Assembly: GCA_018242625.1 (NCBI GenBank)
Contig: JAFEBO010000008.1
Span: 1 to 64,000 of the forward strand
From: Planctomycetota bacterium
Lineage (GTDB): Bacteria > Planctomycetota > Phycisphaerae > Phycisphaerales > UBA1924
DNA length: 64,000 nucleotides
Reading direction: 5' to 3'
Part shown: positions 16,468-23,883 of the stretch, piece by piece
Layout: every line of letters starts with the position of its first letter
Position numbering within the stretch: the stretch's first letter is position 1
Notes under the pieces: generated by a model
What the model was told of the DNA's origin: nothing
The model's input: only the letters and a program-made list of their open reading frames with translations
Database searches by the model: none
Made by a program: the position numbers and the translations under genes

Positions 16468-17091
16468 ATGAAGTCTGTTTGCCTTATCGTTCCCGTGGTT
16501 GCTGTTGCCGCCCTGACGACCCTCGCCGCGGCGCAGACGCCCCAGATGGGCGGCCCCATGAAGCACGTCATGGTCAGCTTCGACTCCATGTCGAACTCGC
16601 TCATGGCGATGGTTGACCCGATGGTCCCGACGCCGGTCATGCAGAACTACGGCGACACCTACACGGGCAACGCCAGCGTGCTCAACGGCACGATGTACAA
16701 CGCCCAGTACGGTTGGATGGTCGAGGGCTTCTGGGCACCGCCCTCCGGCTCATTCCTCTGGATCGAGCAGCTCTCGGCCACCCCGGGCCTGCTCGCGTAC
16801 AGCGGAGGCACGATGATGAACCAGGGCACGTTCGCGCCGATCTTCGGCACCGCAGGCTCGTCGAGCCGCATCCAGTGGAACGGCGGCATGCTGCACAACT
16901 GGTACGCGGCAACCACCCCCGGAGACTACATTGCCACCTACCGTGTTTACTTCGGCGATGCAAGTGGCGTAGCGACCCCCGGCTACATGGAGGGCGGGGC
17001 GATGCTGAACTGGACCGCCGTTCCTGCGCCGGGCGCGGCCGCGGTGCTTGGGCTCGGAGGCTTGCTGGTGATGCGTCGCCGCCGTGCTTAA
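16468..17091 (+). CDS. Secreted protein with VPAPGA-type CTERM sorting tail
   Basis: The product (207 residues) has a signal peptide ending 'LTTLAAAQ', a Met/Gly-rich middle and a tripartite C-terminal tail: 'VPAPGAAAVLGLGG', a hydrophobic stretch and 'MRRRRA'. This is the planctomycete variant of the PEP-CTERM signal, which directs export and anchoring or processing by an exosortase-like enzyme. The mature part has no recognised domain; the N-terminal ~50 residues contain an unusual number of Met, possibly binding soft metals. It follows the pseudopilin gene by 30 bases in the same direction. Confidence 0.82.
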   Translation: MKSVCLIVPVVAVAALTTLAAAQTPQMGGPMKHVMVSFDSMSNSLMAMVDPMVPTPVMQNYGDTYTGNASVLNGTMYNAQYGWMVEGFWAPPSGSFLWIEQLSATPGLLAYSGGTMMNQGTFAPIFGTAGSSSRIQWNGGMLHNWYAATTPGDYIATYRVYFGDASGVATPGYMEGGAMLNWTAVPAPGAAAVLGLGGLLVMRRRRA

Positions 17092-17261
17092 ACGTCACGT
17101 TCCTTGCCAGCGCGTGCCATGGGCGTGAACGCCACTTCTGCATCCGCGCGTCCAAGGTTCAGGGAATCCCCCGTAGGCGGCTTGTAAACCATCGAAGTTG
17201 GTGGTTCCACGATCAAGCCGCGCGAGAATCGGTTCGTGAGGGTTGTGGATACGGAGCTTCC

Positions 17262-17283
17262 GGCCCCGGAGTAATCCGGGGCC
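17262..17283 (+). terminator. Hairpin between convergent genes
   Basis: A perfect 9-bp stem (17262-17270 with 17275-17283) with a GTAA loop is followed on the plus strand by GTGTTCGTTTT. It lies between a plus-strand gene ending at 17091 and a minus-strand gene ending at 17326. It probably stops transcription in the plus direction and may act both ways. Confidence 0.6.
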
Positions 17284-17325
17284 GTGTTCGTTTTGCGCTG
17301 CGAATGCGACGCCACCACTTCGAAG

Positions 17326-19506
17326 TCACGGACACAGCAGCGCGTCATACGCAACAACGAAAATGCTGAAGTCCGCGTCATCGACAAGCTTGTCGCCGTT
17401 GAGGTCGGAAATGCATCCCGCGGGCATCGACGGGTCCGCGCAATCGAACGTGTCATACGCCACGACAAAAACGGAAAAATCAGAATCGTCCACGAGCCCG
17501 TCAAAGTTGAGATCGGCGGGGCACAGCACCAGAAGCAGCGGGGCGCTCGCTCCGAAGGCGGATGTGCTCACGGATCGCGCTCGGTTCCCGTACGTGCCGC
17601 TCATGTTCGCCAGCGTCGGCGCGGTTCCGGTTGGAATCATGGTGACGTAGACCTGACCCGGGTTGAGCAGCCCGAGGTTCTTCGGCCCTGTGCCGCCGAA
17701 GCGAACGTCATTGGCCCAGCCGTAGGTAATCAGCGAAACGTTCAACTCCGACGCGCCAAGGCCCATCGCCGGAACGATGAGCGGCAGGCTGCCGAGATTG
17801 ACCAGCGCAACCGCGGGTTTGCTGGTAGAGATCAGGTTGTTGCCCGGCAGACTCGTGATGCGCACCAGCGCCGCGACCGTGTTGGGCGGCAGCGTCGCGG
17901 GGTTGATGATCTGACTCGCAGCGACATCCGCAACAACTCCCGCAATAGCACCGCCGCCGGTGAGGCCGGCGATGTAGGGTGTCAAAGGTGCGCCGTTAAA
18001 GAACGGGTTCGCGCCTTGCGGGCCCGAAGAATTGATCTCCGTGTCACCGGGTTGCTTGGTGTACGACTTCGCCGTATTGACGTTGAAGGCGAAGGAGATG
18101 AATCCGCTGCCGGACCGTGCGGGCAGCGAAGGGCCGTTCTGCAGGCCCCCGAGCGTGTTAAAGACCGCGGATTGGATGATCAGGTCGGCCGCGGAGAGCC
18201 GGATCGTGCCGCCGGTACCGCCCGCACCCGAACCTCCGTTCCCGCCCGCACCCCCCGTCCCGCCAACGCCGCCATCGCCGCCGCTTCCGCCCTTGCCGCC
18301 ATTGCCCGCATCCGCCGATCCGGACTTGCCCGCGCCGCCGCTTCCCCCTGTGTGCCGCGCGAACTCGTCGGTCGAGCCCGCCGCTCCGGCTTGAGGTGTC
18401 GAAGCGTCCGCGCCTCTCGCGAGCCCGGTCCCTGCAAAGATCAGCTTGCCCAGCGAACCGATCTCGATCGCGCCAGCGCCACCGCCGCCATTGCCCCCGT
18501 CTCCGCCGTCTCCGCCTTTTCCTCCGCTCCCGCCGCGGCCGCCGTAACCGCCGTCGCCGCCATCACCACCCTTATCACAACTCGCGGCACCGCCACCGCC
18601 GCCGCCGCTGCCCGTGCCACCGGGCGAACCGCGCCCGCCGGCGCCGCCGCCGCTGCCCGAAGCTCCGCCGCCTCCACCCGAGCCACCCCAAAGGTCGAGG
18701 GAAGTGTCCCGCACATTGAAGAATTGCTTGGCATCGGCTCCATTCGTTCCAGGGAAACCGTTGTTCCCAGGGTTTCCGTCCGATCCTCCCCGCCCGCCGC
18801 TGCCGTTTGAGCCTGAGAAATAGCCGCCGGCGCCGCCGGACCCGCCCGAGAATCCACTTCCAGCATAGATCGCACTCAAGCCGCCTTGCCCGTAGGGGGC
18901 AAAGCTGACCTGGCCCGAGCCGCGCGCCAAATTGCCAAAGCCAAAGGTACCGTCGTTCCCGGAAGTGCCGAAGCTTCCATCGGCGCCCCGCGGATTCGGC
19001 GTGTACGTCGCCGAGGAGGAGCCCGAATCGCCGTCGCCGCCGGTGCGGCCGTTATCGATCGTGCAAGTTCGAATCGTTCCGCCCGCTCCGCCTTGAGGCA
19101 GCGTGCTCGGCTTGTAGTCGGCCTGCGCCGGACCGCCAGCTCCACCAGCATTGCCAACGCCGCCGAGTCCGCCATCACCGCCGCCCGCGTTCCCGACTCG
19201 CCCGGTGCAGCTGACATCAAAGCTCGTGCCCGCGCCGACCGTGCAATCTCCCCCGGCGATCAGCCGGAGCGGTCGCGAGCCCACCACCCGGATCGACTTG
19301 GCGGCGGGAATCGAGAGATTGCCCTTGAAGTAAAACACCACAACCCCGTTCGAGATCGCCTTGACATACGAAGTGCCGTACCAACTGCCGAGCGCGGTGC
19401 CATCTCCACTGATCGAGCTGGTGTCGGTATTGATCGTGCTCGTCTGGGCCATCGCCCCGGCGGCAACAAACGTCGAAAGAGCGAGGCTGAGATACTGTTT
19501 AAACAT
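17326..19506 (-). CDS. Secreted Gly-rich repeat protein with C-terminal dockerin-like doublet
   Basis: The product (726 residues) starts with a signal peptide ('FKQYLSLALSTFVAAGAMAQ'). A short beta-rich segment, residues ~30-90, resembles the start of a beta-helix. From about residue 100 to 440 it is dominated by G-G-x-G-G-x repeats ('GGDGGDGGYGGRGGSGG' and similar), which could form a glycine-rich or polyproline-II-like fibre. A globular region follows (~450-640), and the end carries two EF-hand-like units, 'DLNFDGLVDDSDF' and 'DLNGDKLVDDADF', each followed by 'VVAYD'. Such tails recur in this window and are likely calcium-binding attachment modules. The ATG at 19506 is preceded by AGGGAA. 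Confidence 0.82.
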   Translation of the reverse strand: MFKQYLSLALSTFVAAGAMAQTSTINTDTSSISGDGTALGSWYGTSYVKAISNGVVVFYFKGNLSIPAAKSIRVVGSRPLRLIAGGDCTVGAGTSFDVSCTGRVGNAGGGDGGLGGVGNAGGAGGPAQADYKPSTLPQGGAGGTIRTCTIDNGRTGGDGDSGSSSATYTPNPRGADGSFGTSGNDGTFGFGNLARGSGQVSFAPYGQGGLSAIYAGSGFSGGSGGAGGYFSGSNGSGGRGGSDGNPGNNGFPGTNGADAKQFFNVRDTSLDLWGGSGGGGGASGSGGGAGGRGSPGGTGSGGGGGGAASCDKGGDGGDGGYGGRGGSGGKGGDGGDGGNGGGGAGAIEIGSLGKLIFAGTGLARGADASTPQAGAAGSTDEFARHTGGSGGAGKSGSADAGNGGKGGSGGDGGVGGTGGAGGNGGSGAGGTGGTIRLSAADLIIQSAVFNTLGGLQNGPSLPARSGSGFISFAFNVNTAKSYTKQPGDTEINSSGPQGANPFFNGAPLTPYIAGLTGGGAIAGVVADVAASQIINPATLPPNTVAALVRITSLPGNNLISTSKPAVALVNLGSLPLIVPAMGLGASELNVSLITYGWANDVRFGGTGPKNLGLLNPGQVYVTMIPTGTAPTLANMSGTYGNRARSVSTSAFGASAPLLLVLCPADLNFDGLVDDSDFSVFVVAYDTFDCADPSMPAGCISDLNGDKLVDDADFSIFVVAYDALLCP

Positions 19507-19734
19507 GGAATTCCCTGTGGATCAGCGAACCCGGACGATCCGCGTCCGGTCCGCCATTTCGCGTTGAGTCGTTAGCCTAACACTGGGAAGAGACTGTTAC
19601 AAGGGAAACATCGTCCCGCTTGAAAATCATGCGGCGAATCCCGACGGGCCGAACGCGCGCGGTTCGGAGACCTGAGAGCGGCGGATTTTCGCGGCGACAA
19701 GCCTCCGAACTCTGCGCTTCAACATCCCCTCAGG
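19507..19734. other. Intergenic region upstream of the Gly-rich protein gene
   Basis: About 230 bases without a convincing gene. It should contain the promoter of the minus-strand Gly-rich protein gene and the 3' end of the channel transcript. No clear terminator or operator is seen. Confidence 0.3.
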
Positions 19735-20580
19735 TCAACCTCTTTTTTGAACCGCTCCCGGCAGCCGTGTTGCCCCGGCCTCAATCTCGGCATGCTCCCG
19801 CGCGCCGAGAATGGCATCAATCTCGCGGACCAGTTCTCTGAGCCGCTGTTCGCCCGTATCCGGAGCGAGCGCCCGGTGCTCTTCGATGTCCTGTACCTTC
19901 TGGTAGTTGTTGATCACCGCGCCGACGATCAGGTTCACCAGCAGGAATGTCGCGACCACGATCCACGACACCTGATAGGCCGTGAACGCGCCGAGCGGCC
20001 GGCCGGATTGCGCGAGTTCATATCGCATCTGCGTCCAGTCATCGCCGGTCAGAATGCGGAAAAGCGTAAAGCACGCTTCGTGGATGCTCCCGAAGTACGG
20101 CTGCATCGGATGCCCCGGAGCGCCGAACAGCTTCACGCCGATCACGGCATACACGTAAAACAGAATCGCCGCGAGCAGTGTCACGTACTTCATGCTCGCG
20201 ACCGAACGCAGCAGCACAGTGACGATCAATCGCAATTCTGGGATCGTCTTCACCAGCCGCAGCACCCGGAAAACCCGGAGGATGCGCAGCACCGGCCCGA
20301 TGCCGTTCGAAGCGGGGATCACCGCCGCCACCACAATCGCGATATCAAAGATGTTCCACCCATCGCGGAAAAATGCCCCCGTGGAATCTCTCGCGATGAA
20401 GCGGAGCACGATCTCGACAAAGTAGATCATGACGCAAGCCGCTTCGATCGCGGCGAGCGCTCTCAGCGCAGCCGGATCGGTGAGATACGTGCTCAGCCCG
20501 ATGATCGCCGCGTTCAAAAGAATCACGCCCACGATGAAGTTGTTGAACGGCGCCGATTGCACCAGCGAGCGGATACTCAT
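19735..20580 (-). CDS. Single-domain voltage-gated cation channel (BacNav/BacCav-like)
   Basis: The product (281 residues from the ATG at 20580) has six transmembrane segments. S4 carries R99, R102, R105 and R108 at three-residue spacing ('VLRILRVFRVLRLVKTIP'). The pore has a P-loop 'FTLFRILTGDDWTQM', and S6 is 'SWIVVATFLLVNLIVGAVIN'. Four copies should form the channel. The filter T178-G-D-D-W-T-Q184 has two Asp where typical bacterial Na+ channels have Glu-Ser (TLESW), so Ca2+ selectivity is plausible. The C-terminal part is a charged helix suited to a tetrameric coiled coil. An alternative TTG start at 20661 overlaps the upstream gene's stop and would add a Pro-rich tail encoded by a 9-bp repeat. 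Confidence 0.88.
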   Translation of the reverse strand: MSIRSLVQSAPFNNFIVGVILLNAAIIGLSTYLTDPAALRALAAIEAACVMIYFVEIVLRFIARDSTGAFFRDGWNIFDIAIVVAAVIPASNGIGPVLRILRVFRVLRLVKTIPELRLIVTVLLRSVASMKYVTLLAAILFYVYAVIGVKLFGAPGHPMQPYFGSIHEACFTLFRILTGDDWTQMRYELAQSGRPLGAFTAYQVSWIVVATFLLVNLIVGAVINNYQKVQDIEEHRALAPDTGEQRLRELVREIDAILGAREHAEIEAGATRLPGAVQKRG

Positions 20581-20599
20581 GGCTCGGGACTCCGTCGAA

Positions 20600-20648
20600 G
20601 TGGGGGCCGGTGGGGCCGGTGGGGCTGGTGGGGCTGGTGGGGTGGTGG
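20600..20648. repeat. 9-bp tandem repeat (GTGGGGCCG/GTGGGGCTG)
   Basis: About five near-identical 9-base units lie between the stop of the TerC-family gene and the ATG of the channel gene. Read on the minus strand in the channel frame they encode Pro-Pro-Ala repeats. Whether they are translated depends on which channel start is used. Confidence 0.75.
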
Positions 20649-20653
20649 GTTGA

Positions 20654-21838
20654 TCAGCCAAGCTGCGCTTCCCGCGCTCGCGCCGACGGCATCATCACGC
20701 TCAGCACCGTCGCCAGCGCCAGCGTGCCGACCACCACCAGCAGCGAAACCGTCGTATCGATCTTGATCGGGTCCGACTTCGTCAGCCCGATCACATCCAG
20801 ATACGGCGGCACGCTCAGCAGCAGCAGCTTCACACCCACGAACGCCAGGATCAGGATCAGCGCCGGCTTCAGGAACCGGAACTTCTGAATCATCGCCGCC
20901 AGGCAGAAGTACAGCGCCCTCAGCCCAAGGATCGCGAAGATGTTGCTCGTGAACACGATAAACGGGTCCGGCGTGATCGCGAAGATCGCCGGGATCGAGT
21001 CCACCGCGAAAACCAGGTCCGTAATCTCCACCAGGATCAGCGCCAGAAACAGCGGCGTGATCGCCCAGCGCAGGCTCAGCGATCCCGGCGGCGGCGGATC
21101 CATCACTTCCCGCCCATTTGCATCCACGGAATACGTCGGCTTGAGCGTCCGCCGCGTGAAGAACCTCTGTCCGTCATAAAAATCCGTGACCCGGAAAAAC
21201 TTGCGGCACAACCGCACCGCAATGTTCTGCGACACATCGTCGCTTCCCTTGATCAGCGCCATCTTCAGCGCCGTCAGGATCAGGAACCCGCCGAAAATGA
21301 TCAGGATCCACTGATACTTCAGGATCAGCCCGGCCCCGAGGAAGATCATCCCGCCGCGCATCACCAGCGCGCCGATGATGCCCCAGAACAGCACCCGGTG
21401 CTGATACTTCGCCGGCACGGCAAAGAACGAGAAGATCAGCGCGATGACAAAGATGTTGTCCATCGCGAGCGACTTCTCCACGACATAGCCCACCAGGTAC
21501 TGCTTCGCGCCCTCAAGCCCCTGCACCTCACCCGAGACAATCAGCGGCGCGCCGCCCTTGATCGCCTCGGCCGTGCTGTACATCGCCGTGTTCAGCCCGA
21601 GCCCCAGCCAGTGCTTCTCGTACGCGAGATACACAAACCCGCTGAACGCCAGCCCGCACGCCAGCCAGATCACCGACCACGTCACCGCCTCCCTCATCGA
21701 GACTTCGTGCGCCTCGCGGTGAAAGACGCCAAGGTCCAGCGCGAGAAAAAGAACCACAAGCCCGACAAAGCCGACATAGGCCCACACCTTGAGATCGCCG
21801 GGGTTGGATGTTGCCGCCAGCAGTAGCAGTTCGTTCAT
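20654..21838 (-). CDS. TerC/Alx-family membrane protein, probable Mn2+ exporter
   Basis: The product (394 residues) is a TerC-family protein with about nine helices and the conserved acidic membrane motifs 'FLALDLGVFHREAHEVS', 'VVEKSLAMDNIFVIALIF' and 'VEITDLVFAVDSIPAIFAI'. Family members such as Alx and MeeF/TerC export Mn2+, often to protect or metallate exported proteins. Its leader contains a Mn2+ riboswitch (21897-22031), which strongly supports that role. The ATG at 21838 gives the standard N-terminus ('MNELLLLAATSNPGDLKVWA'); the frame upstream of it runs through the riboswitch and is not coding. The channel gene follows closely on the same strand. Confidence 0.93.
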   Translation of the reverse strand: MNELLLLAATSNPGDLKVWAYVGFVGLVVLFLALDLGVFHREAHEVSMREAVTWSVIWLACGLAFSGFVYLAYEKHWLGLGLNTAMYSTAEAIKGGAPLIVSGEVQGLEGAKQYLVGYVVEKSLAMDNIFVIALIFSFFAVPAKYQHRVLFWGIIGALVMRGGMIFLGAGLILKYQWILIIFGGFLILTALKMALIKGSDDVSQNIAVRLCRKFFRVTDFYDGQRFFTRRTLKPTYSVDANGREVMDPPPPGSLSLRWAITPLFLALILVEITDLVFAVDSIPAIFAITPDPFIVFTSNIFAILGLRALYFCLAAMIQKFRFLKPALILILAFVGVKLLLLSVPPYLDVIGLTKSDPIKIDTTVSLLVVVGTLALATVLSVMMPSARAREAQLG

Positions 21839-21896
21839 GGGCAGACCGATTCCCGCGACCTCGCGCCCGGAGCGTGCGCGCAATCGCTCGACAGAA

Positions 21897-22031
21897 TGTT
21901 GGTCTCGCCAGGGGCCGATTCCCGCTGAAACAGCCGGATCAGGCCACCGAAAGGGCCGGGGCAAACCGCAAAACGGTCGCCCGTGCTGACGGCCCATTCC
22001 ACCCGCATCGGCGGGCGGCTACTCCCCAACA
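21897..22031 (-). promoter_or_regulatory. yybP-ykoY manganese riboswitch
   Basis: On the minus strand the element begins TGTTGGGGAGTAGCC and ends CCTGGCGAGACCAACA. TGTTGG (22026-22031) pairs with CCAACA (21897-21902) to form P1. The conserved GGGGAGTAGC and GGCGAGACC blocks are those of the yybP-ykoY class, which bind Mn2+. An 8-bp hairpin follows the first block, and GTCAGCAC matches the third conserved segment (usually GUCAACA). It ends 58 bases before the TerC-family start, the classic arrangement for alx. Control is probably at translation, since no terminator U-tract lies between it and the gene. Confidence 0.88.
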
Positions 22032-22155
22032 GGAAGTAAGGAGCAATTCTAGCATCACCCGCGACGCAAGTGAAGGTAGTGCAGAACAACCCGCTGTCCG
22101 ATCGAACAGTTGTCCCGCCCGCTCGTATTGGCGTCAACCCAGAAGGAGGTCCGGC

Positions 22156-22473
22156 ATGGAAATCAGACTTTTCGACGGCAACATCAAGACCACCGACGCC
22201 GAACGCAACTATGTCGTTTCCAAGATCGGCGCCGCAGCGTCCCGGCTGAAGGACGCCGAGTGCGTCCTGGACGTGCGCCTCACCGACATCAACGGCCCCA
22301 AGGGCGGAGTCGACAAGCAGTGCTCCGTGGTGCTGACGCCTCCGGGACTGCGCACCCTCCGCATCGAAGAGCAGGCCGCCGACTACTACGCCGCCATCGA
22401 CGCGGCGGCCGCAACGCTCAAGCAGTCTCTCACCAAGGCGCTCGAGCGCACCAAGACCAACGGCCCGCGCTAA
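22156..22473 (+). CDS. hpf: Ribosome hibernation promoting factor (HPF/RaiA, short form)
   Basis: The product (105 residues) is a short HPF/RaiA (YfiA) protein that binds the decoding region of idle 30S subunits. It has the family pattern: 'MEIRLFDGNIKTTDAERNYV', the helix 'VSKIGAAASRLKDA', and 'QCSVVLTPPGL' leading to 'ADYYAAIDAAAATLKQSLTK'. AAGGAGGT at 22143-22150 is an excellent ribosome binding site for the ATG at 22156. The promoter region is shared with the divergent Mn-riboswitch gene. A long-form dimerisation tail is absent. Confidence 0.9.
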   Translation: MEIRLFDGNIKTTDAERNYVVSKIGAAASRLKDAECVLDVRLTDINGPKGGVDKQCSVVLTPPGLRTLRIEEQAADYYAAIDAAAATLKQSLTKALERTKTNGPR

Positions 22474-22513
22474 TCCCGACGGCGATGCACACGCGATACC
22501 GTTCGCCGCAACG

Positions 22514-23038
22514 ATGACGCTCGAGATCTTTGATTTCTGGCTGGAACTCACGCTCCTGGCGGCGCTCGCGTGCCTCCTGGTGTACGGGATCTTCGACACC
22601 CGCTTCGAACTCGCCCGACGCAAGGGCGCCGATGCGATCGCGCTGCTCAGACGCAATACGCGGCGGCTGTGGGTGCTGATCGTGGGCACCGCCGTCATCG
22701 CGCTTGGAATCGTGATCTCGCCGCTTCCGGGGCCGGGTTTCAGCGTGCTCGGCCCGCTGGGCCTCGCGATCCTCGCCACCGAGTTTGTCTGGGCGAGAAA
22801 ACTCGCCGTGCAGATCAAGGAACGCAGCGGTCCGCTCCGCGAGGCGACCCGGCGTGTGGCCGAGAGCACGCCCCGCATCGTGGTCCTGCCCGTGTGCGCG
22901 GCGTACTGGGCCGCCGCAACAGCGCTTGCCATCTGGTCGCCCATCCCCTCAGTCGTGCTGTGGCCGGCGGCATCGATCCTTTTTACTCCAGTCTTCTTAT
23001 GGGCCTACTTGACCATCCGCGGCCCGCGGCCGGATTGA
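22514..23038 (+). CDS. PGPGW-family transmembrane protein
   Basis: The product (174 residues) has four hydrophobic segments: 'LELTLLAALACLLVYGIF', 'LWVLIVGTAVIALGIVI', 'PGFSVLGPLGLAILATEF' and a C-terminal pair around 'VVLPVCAAYWAAATALAIW'. The motif 'SPLPGPGFSVLGPLGLAIL' marks the PGPGW family (TIGR02611). Function is unknown. It follows hpf by 40 bases in the same direction and may be co-transcribed. Confidence 0.78.
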   Translation: MTLEIFDFWLELTLLAALACLLVYGIFDTRFELARRKGADAIALLRRNTRRLWVLIVGTAVIALGIVISPLPGPGFSVLGPLGLAILATEFVWARKLAVQIKERSGPLREATRRVAESTPRIVVLPVCAAYWAAATALAIWSPIPSVVLWPAASILFTPVFLWAYLTIRGPRPD

Positions 23039-23040
23039 CT

Positions 23041-23121
23041 CTCGAGCGCAAGCGTGCGCAGCCGCAGGCTGTTCAGAACCACACTCACGCTGCGTAAGGC
23101 CACGGAGGCGAGGGCGATGAT
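23041..23121 (-). pseudogene. C-terminal remnant of a CopA-type P-type ATPase
   Basis: Read on the minus strand this stretch encodes about 27 residues beginning '[20 protein letters not shown]' and ending 'RLRTLALE'. That is the last transmembrane helix and tail of a P1B ATPase. It aligns without gaps to the end of the intact ATPase gene at 31294, and 25 bases are identical (23058-23082 versus 31311-31335). Nothing upstream on this strand continues the ATPase; homology stops near 23121, just before the stop of the sigma factor gene. It is therefore a truncated leftover of a second copy. Confidence 0.75.
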
Positions 23122-23162
23122 CGGCAGGCACCCGGAGGTTCTCTCGCGACAGATCGCTCACC

Positions 23163-23732
23163 TCAACTCGCTTCCGCCATCCGAGCCTTCAGCCACGCCC
23201 GCGAAAAATCAAGATCGTTCGCTACTGTCCGTTCGGACACCCCCAGCACCTCAGCGATGGCCCGAACCGGAAGCCCCGCGAAATATTTAAGCTCGACCAC
23301 CTGGTGTTGCCGCGGGTATTTCGCTTCCAGCCCTTCAAGAGCAGCGTTCAGCGCCTCGACACTCGCGTCAGGAAATGGCAAAGCGTGTTCCGCATCCTCG
23401 AACGAAATCCGCAGTGCTCCTCCGCCTCGCTTCTGTGCATTCCTCTGCCGCGCATAATCGATCAGAAGCCGCCGGAACGTCGTAGCCGCGGCGGCGAGAA
23501 ACAGCGTTTTGCCCGATTCATCCAGATTGTCACTGCGGGCCAGATGGATCCACGCCTCGTTTACTAATGCCGTCGGTTGCAGCGTGTGCCCCGAGCGCTC
23601 ATCCTGCAGAAATGAGCCGGCCATTGCCCGCAGCCGGTCATAAAGCGCATCAACAAGAGCCTCCCGGGACGCCGGACGGCCGTCACGGGCCTGATCGAAC
23701 AGAACGGTTAGCGGCGCTGGAGTTTGCGACAT
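23163..23732 (-). CDS. ECF-type RNA polymerase sigma factor (planctomycete Sig70_X6-like)
   Basis: The product (189 residues) has sigma region 2 ('LYDRLRAMAGSFLQDERSG', 'LVNEAWIHLARSDN', 'FLAAAATTFRRLLIDYARQR') and region 4 ('YPRQHQVVELKYFAGLPVRA', then 'VLGVSERTVANDLDFSRAWL'). The 'HTLQPTALVNEAW' wording is characteristic of the planctomycete-expanded TIGR02999 group. These usually pair with Ser/Thr kinases. Here the kinase gene lies 151 bases upstream on the same strand, so kinase and sigma factor probably form one signalling unit. Confidence 0.9.
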   Translation of the reverse strand: MSQTPAPLTVLFDQARDGRPASREALVDALYDRLRAMAGSFLQDERSGHTLQPTALVNEAWIHLARSDNLDESGKTLFLAAAATTFRRLLIDYARQRNAQKRGGGALRISFEDAEHALPFPDASVEALNAALEGLEAKYPRQHQVVELKYFAGLPVRAIAEVLGVSERTVANDLDFSRAWLKARMAEAS

Positions 23733-23883
23733 GGAGGATCACCCCGCACTGAAATCGGAAAGTCAAACAAAGTGGAAAGGGTGAGGCCCATCCCCCCACA
23801 GTATAAACAGGAGCGGGCGAGCCATGCAGCACCCGCCCGGCCGCAAATGACCACGCATCGTGCCCGCGCGAAGTTCAACTCCG

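Noticed and set aside
17284..18810. 508-codon plus-strand open frame
   Set aside because: It mirrors the Gly-rich repeats of the minus-strand gene and gives a low-complexity Arg/Ala product without a start signal.
17326..19506. Collagen-like protein
   Set aside because: The repeats are mostly G-G-x rather than G-x-y with Pro, so a collagen triple helix is unlikely.
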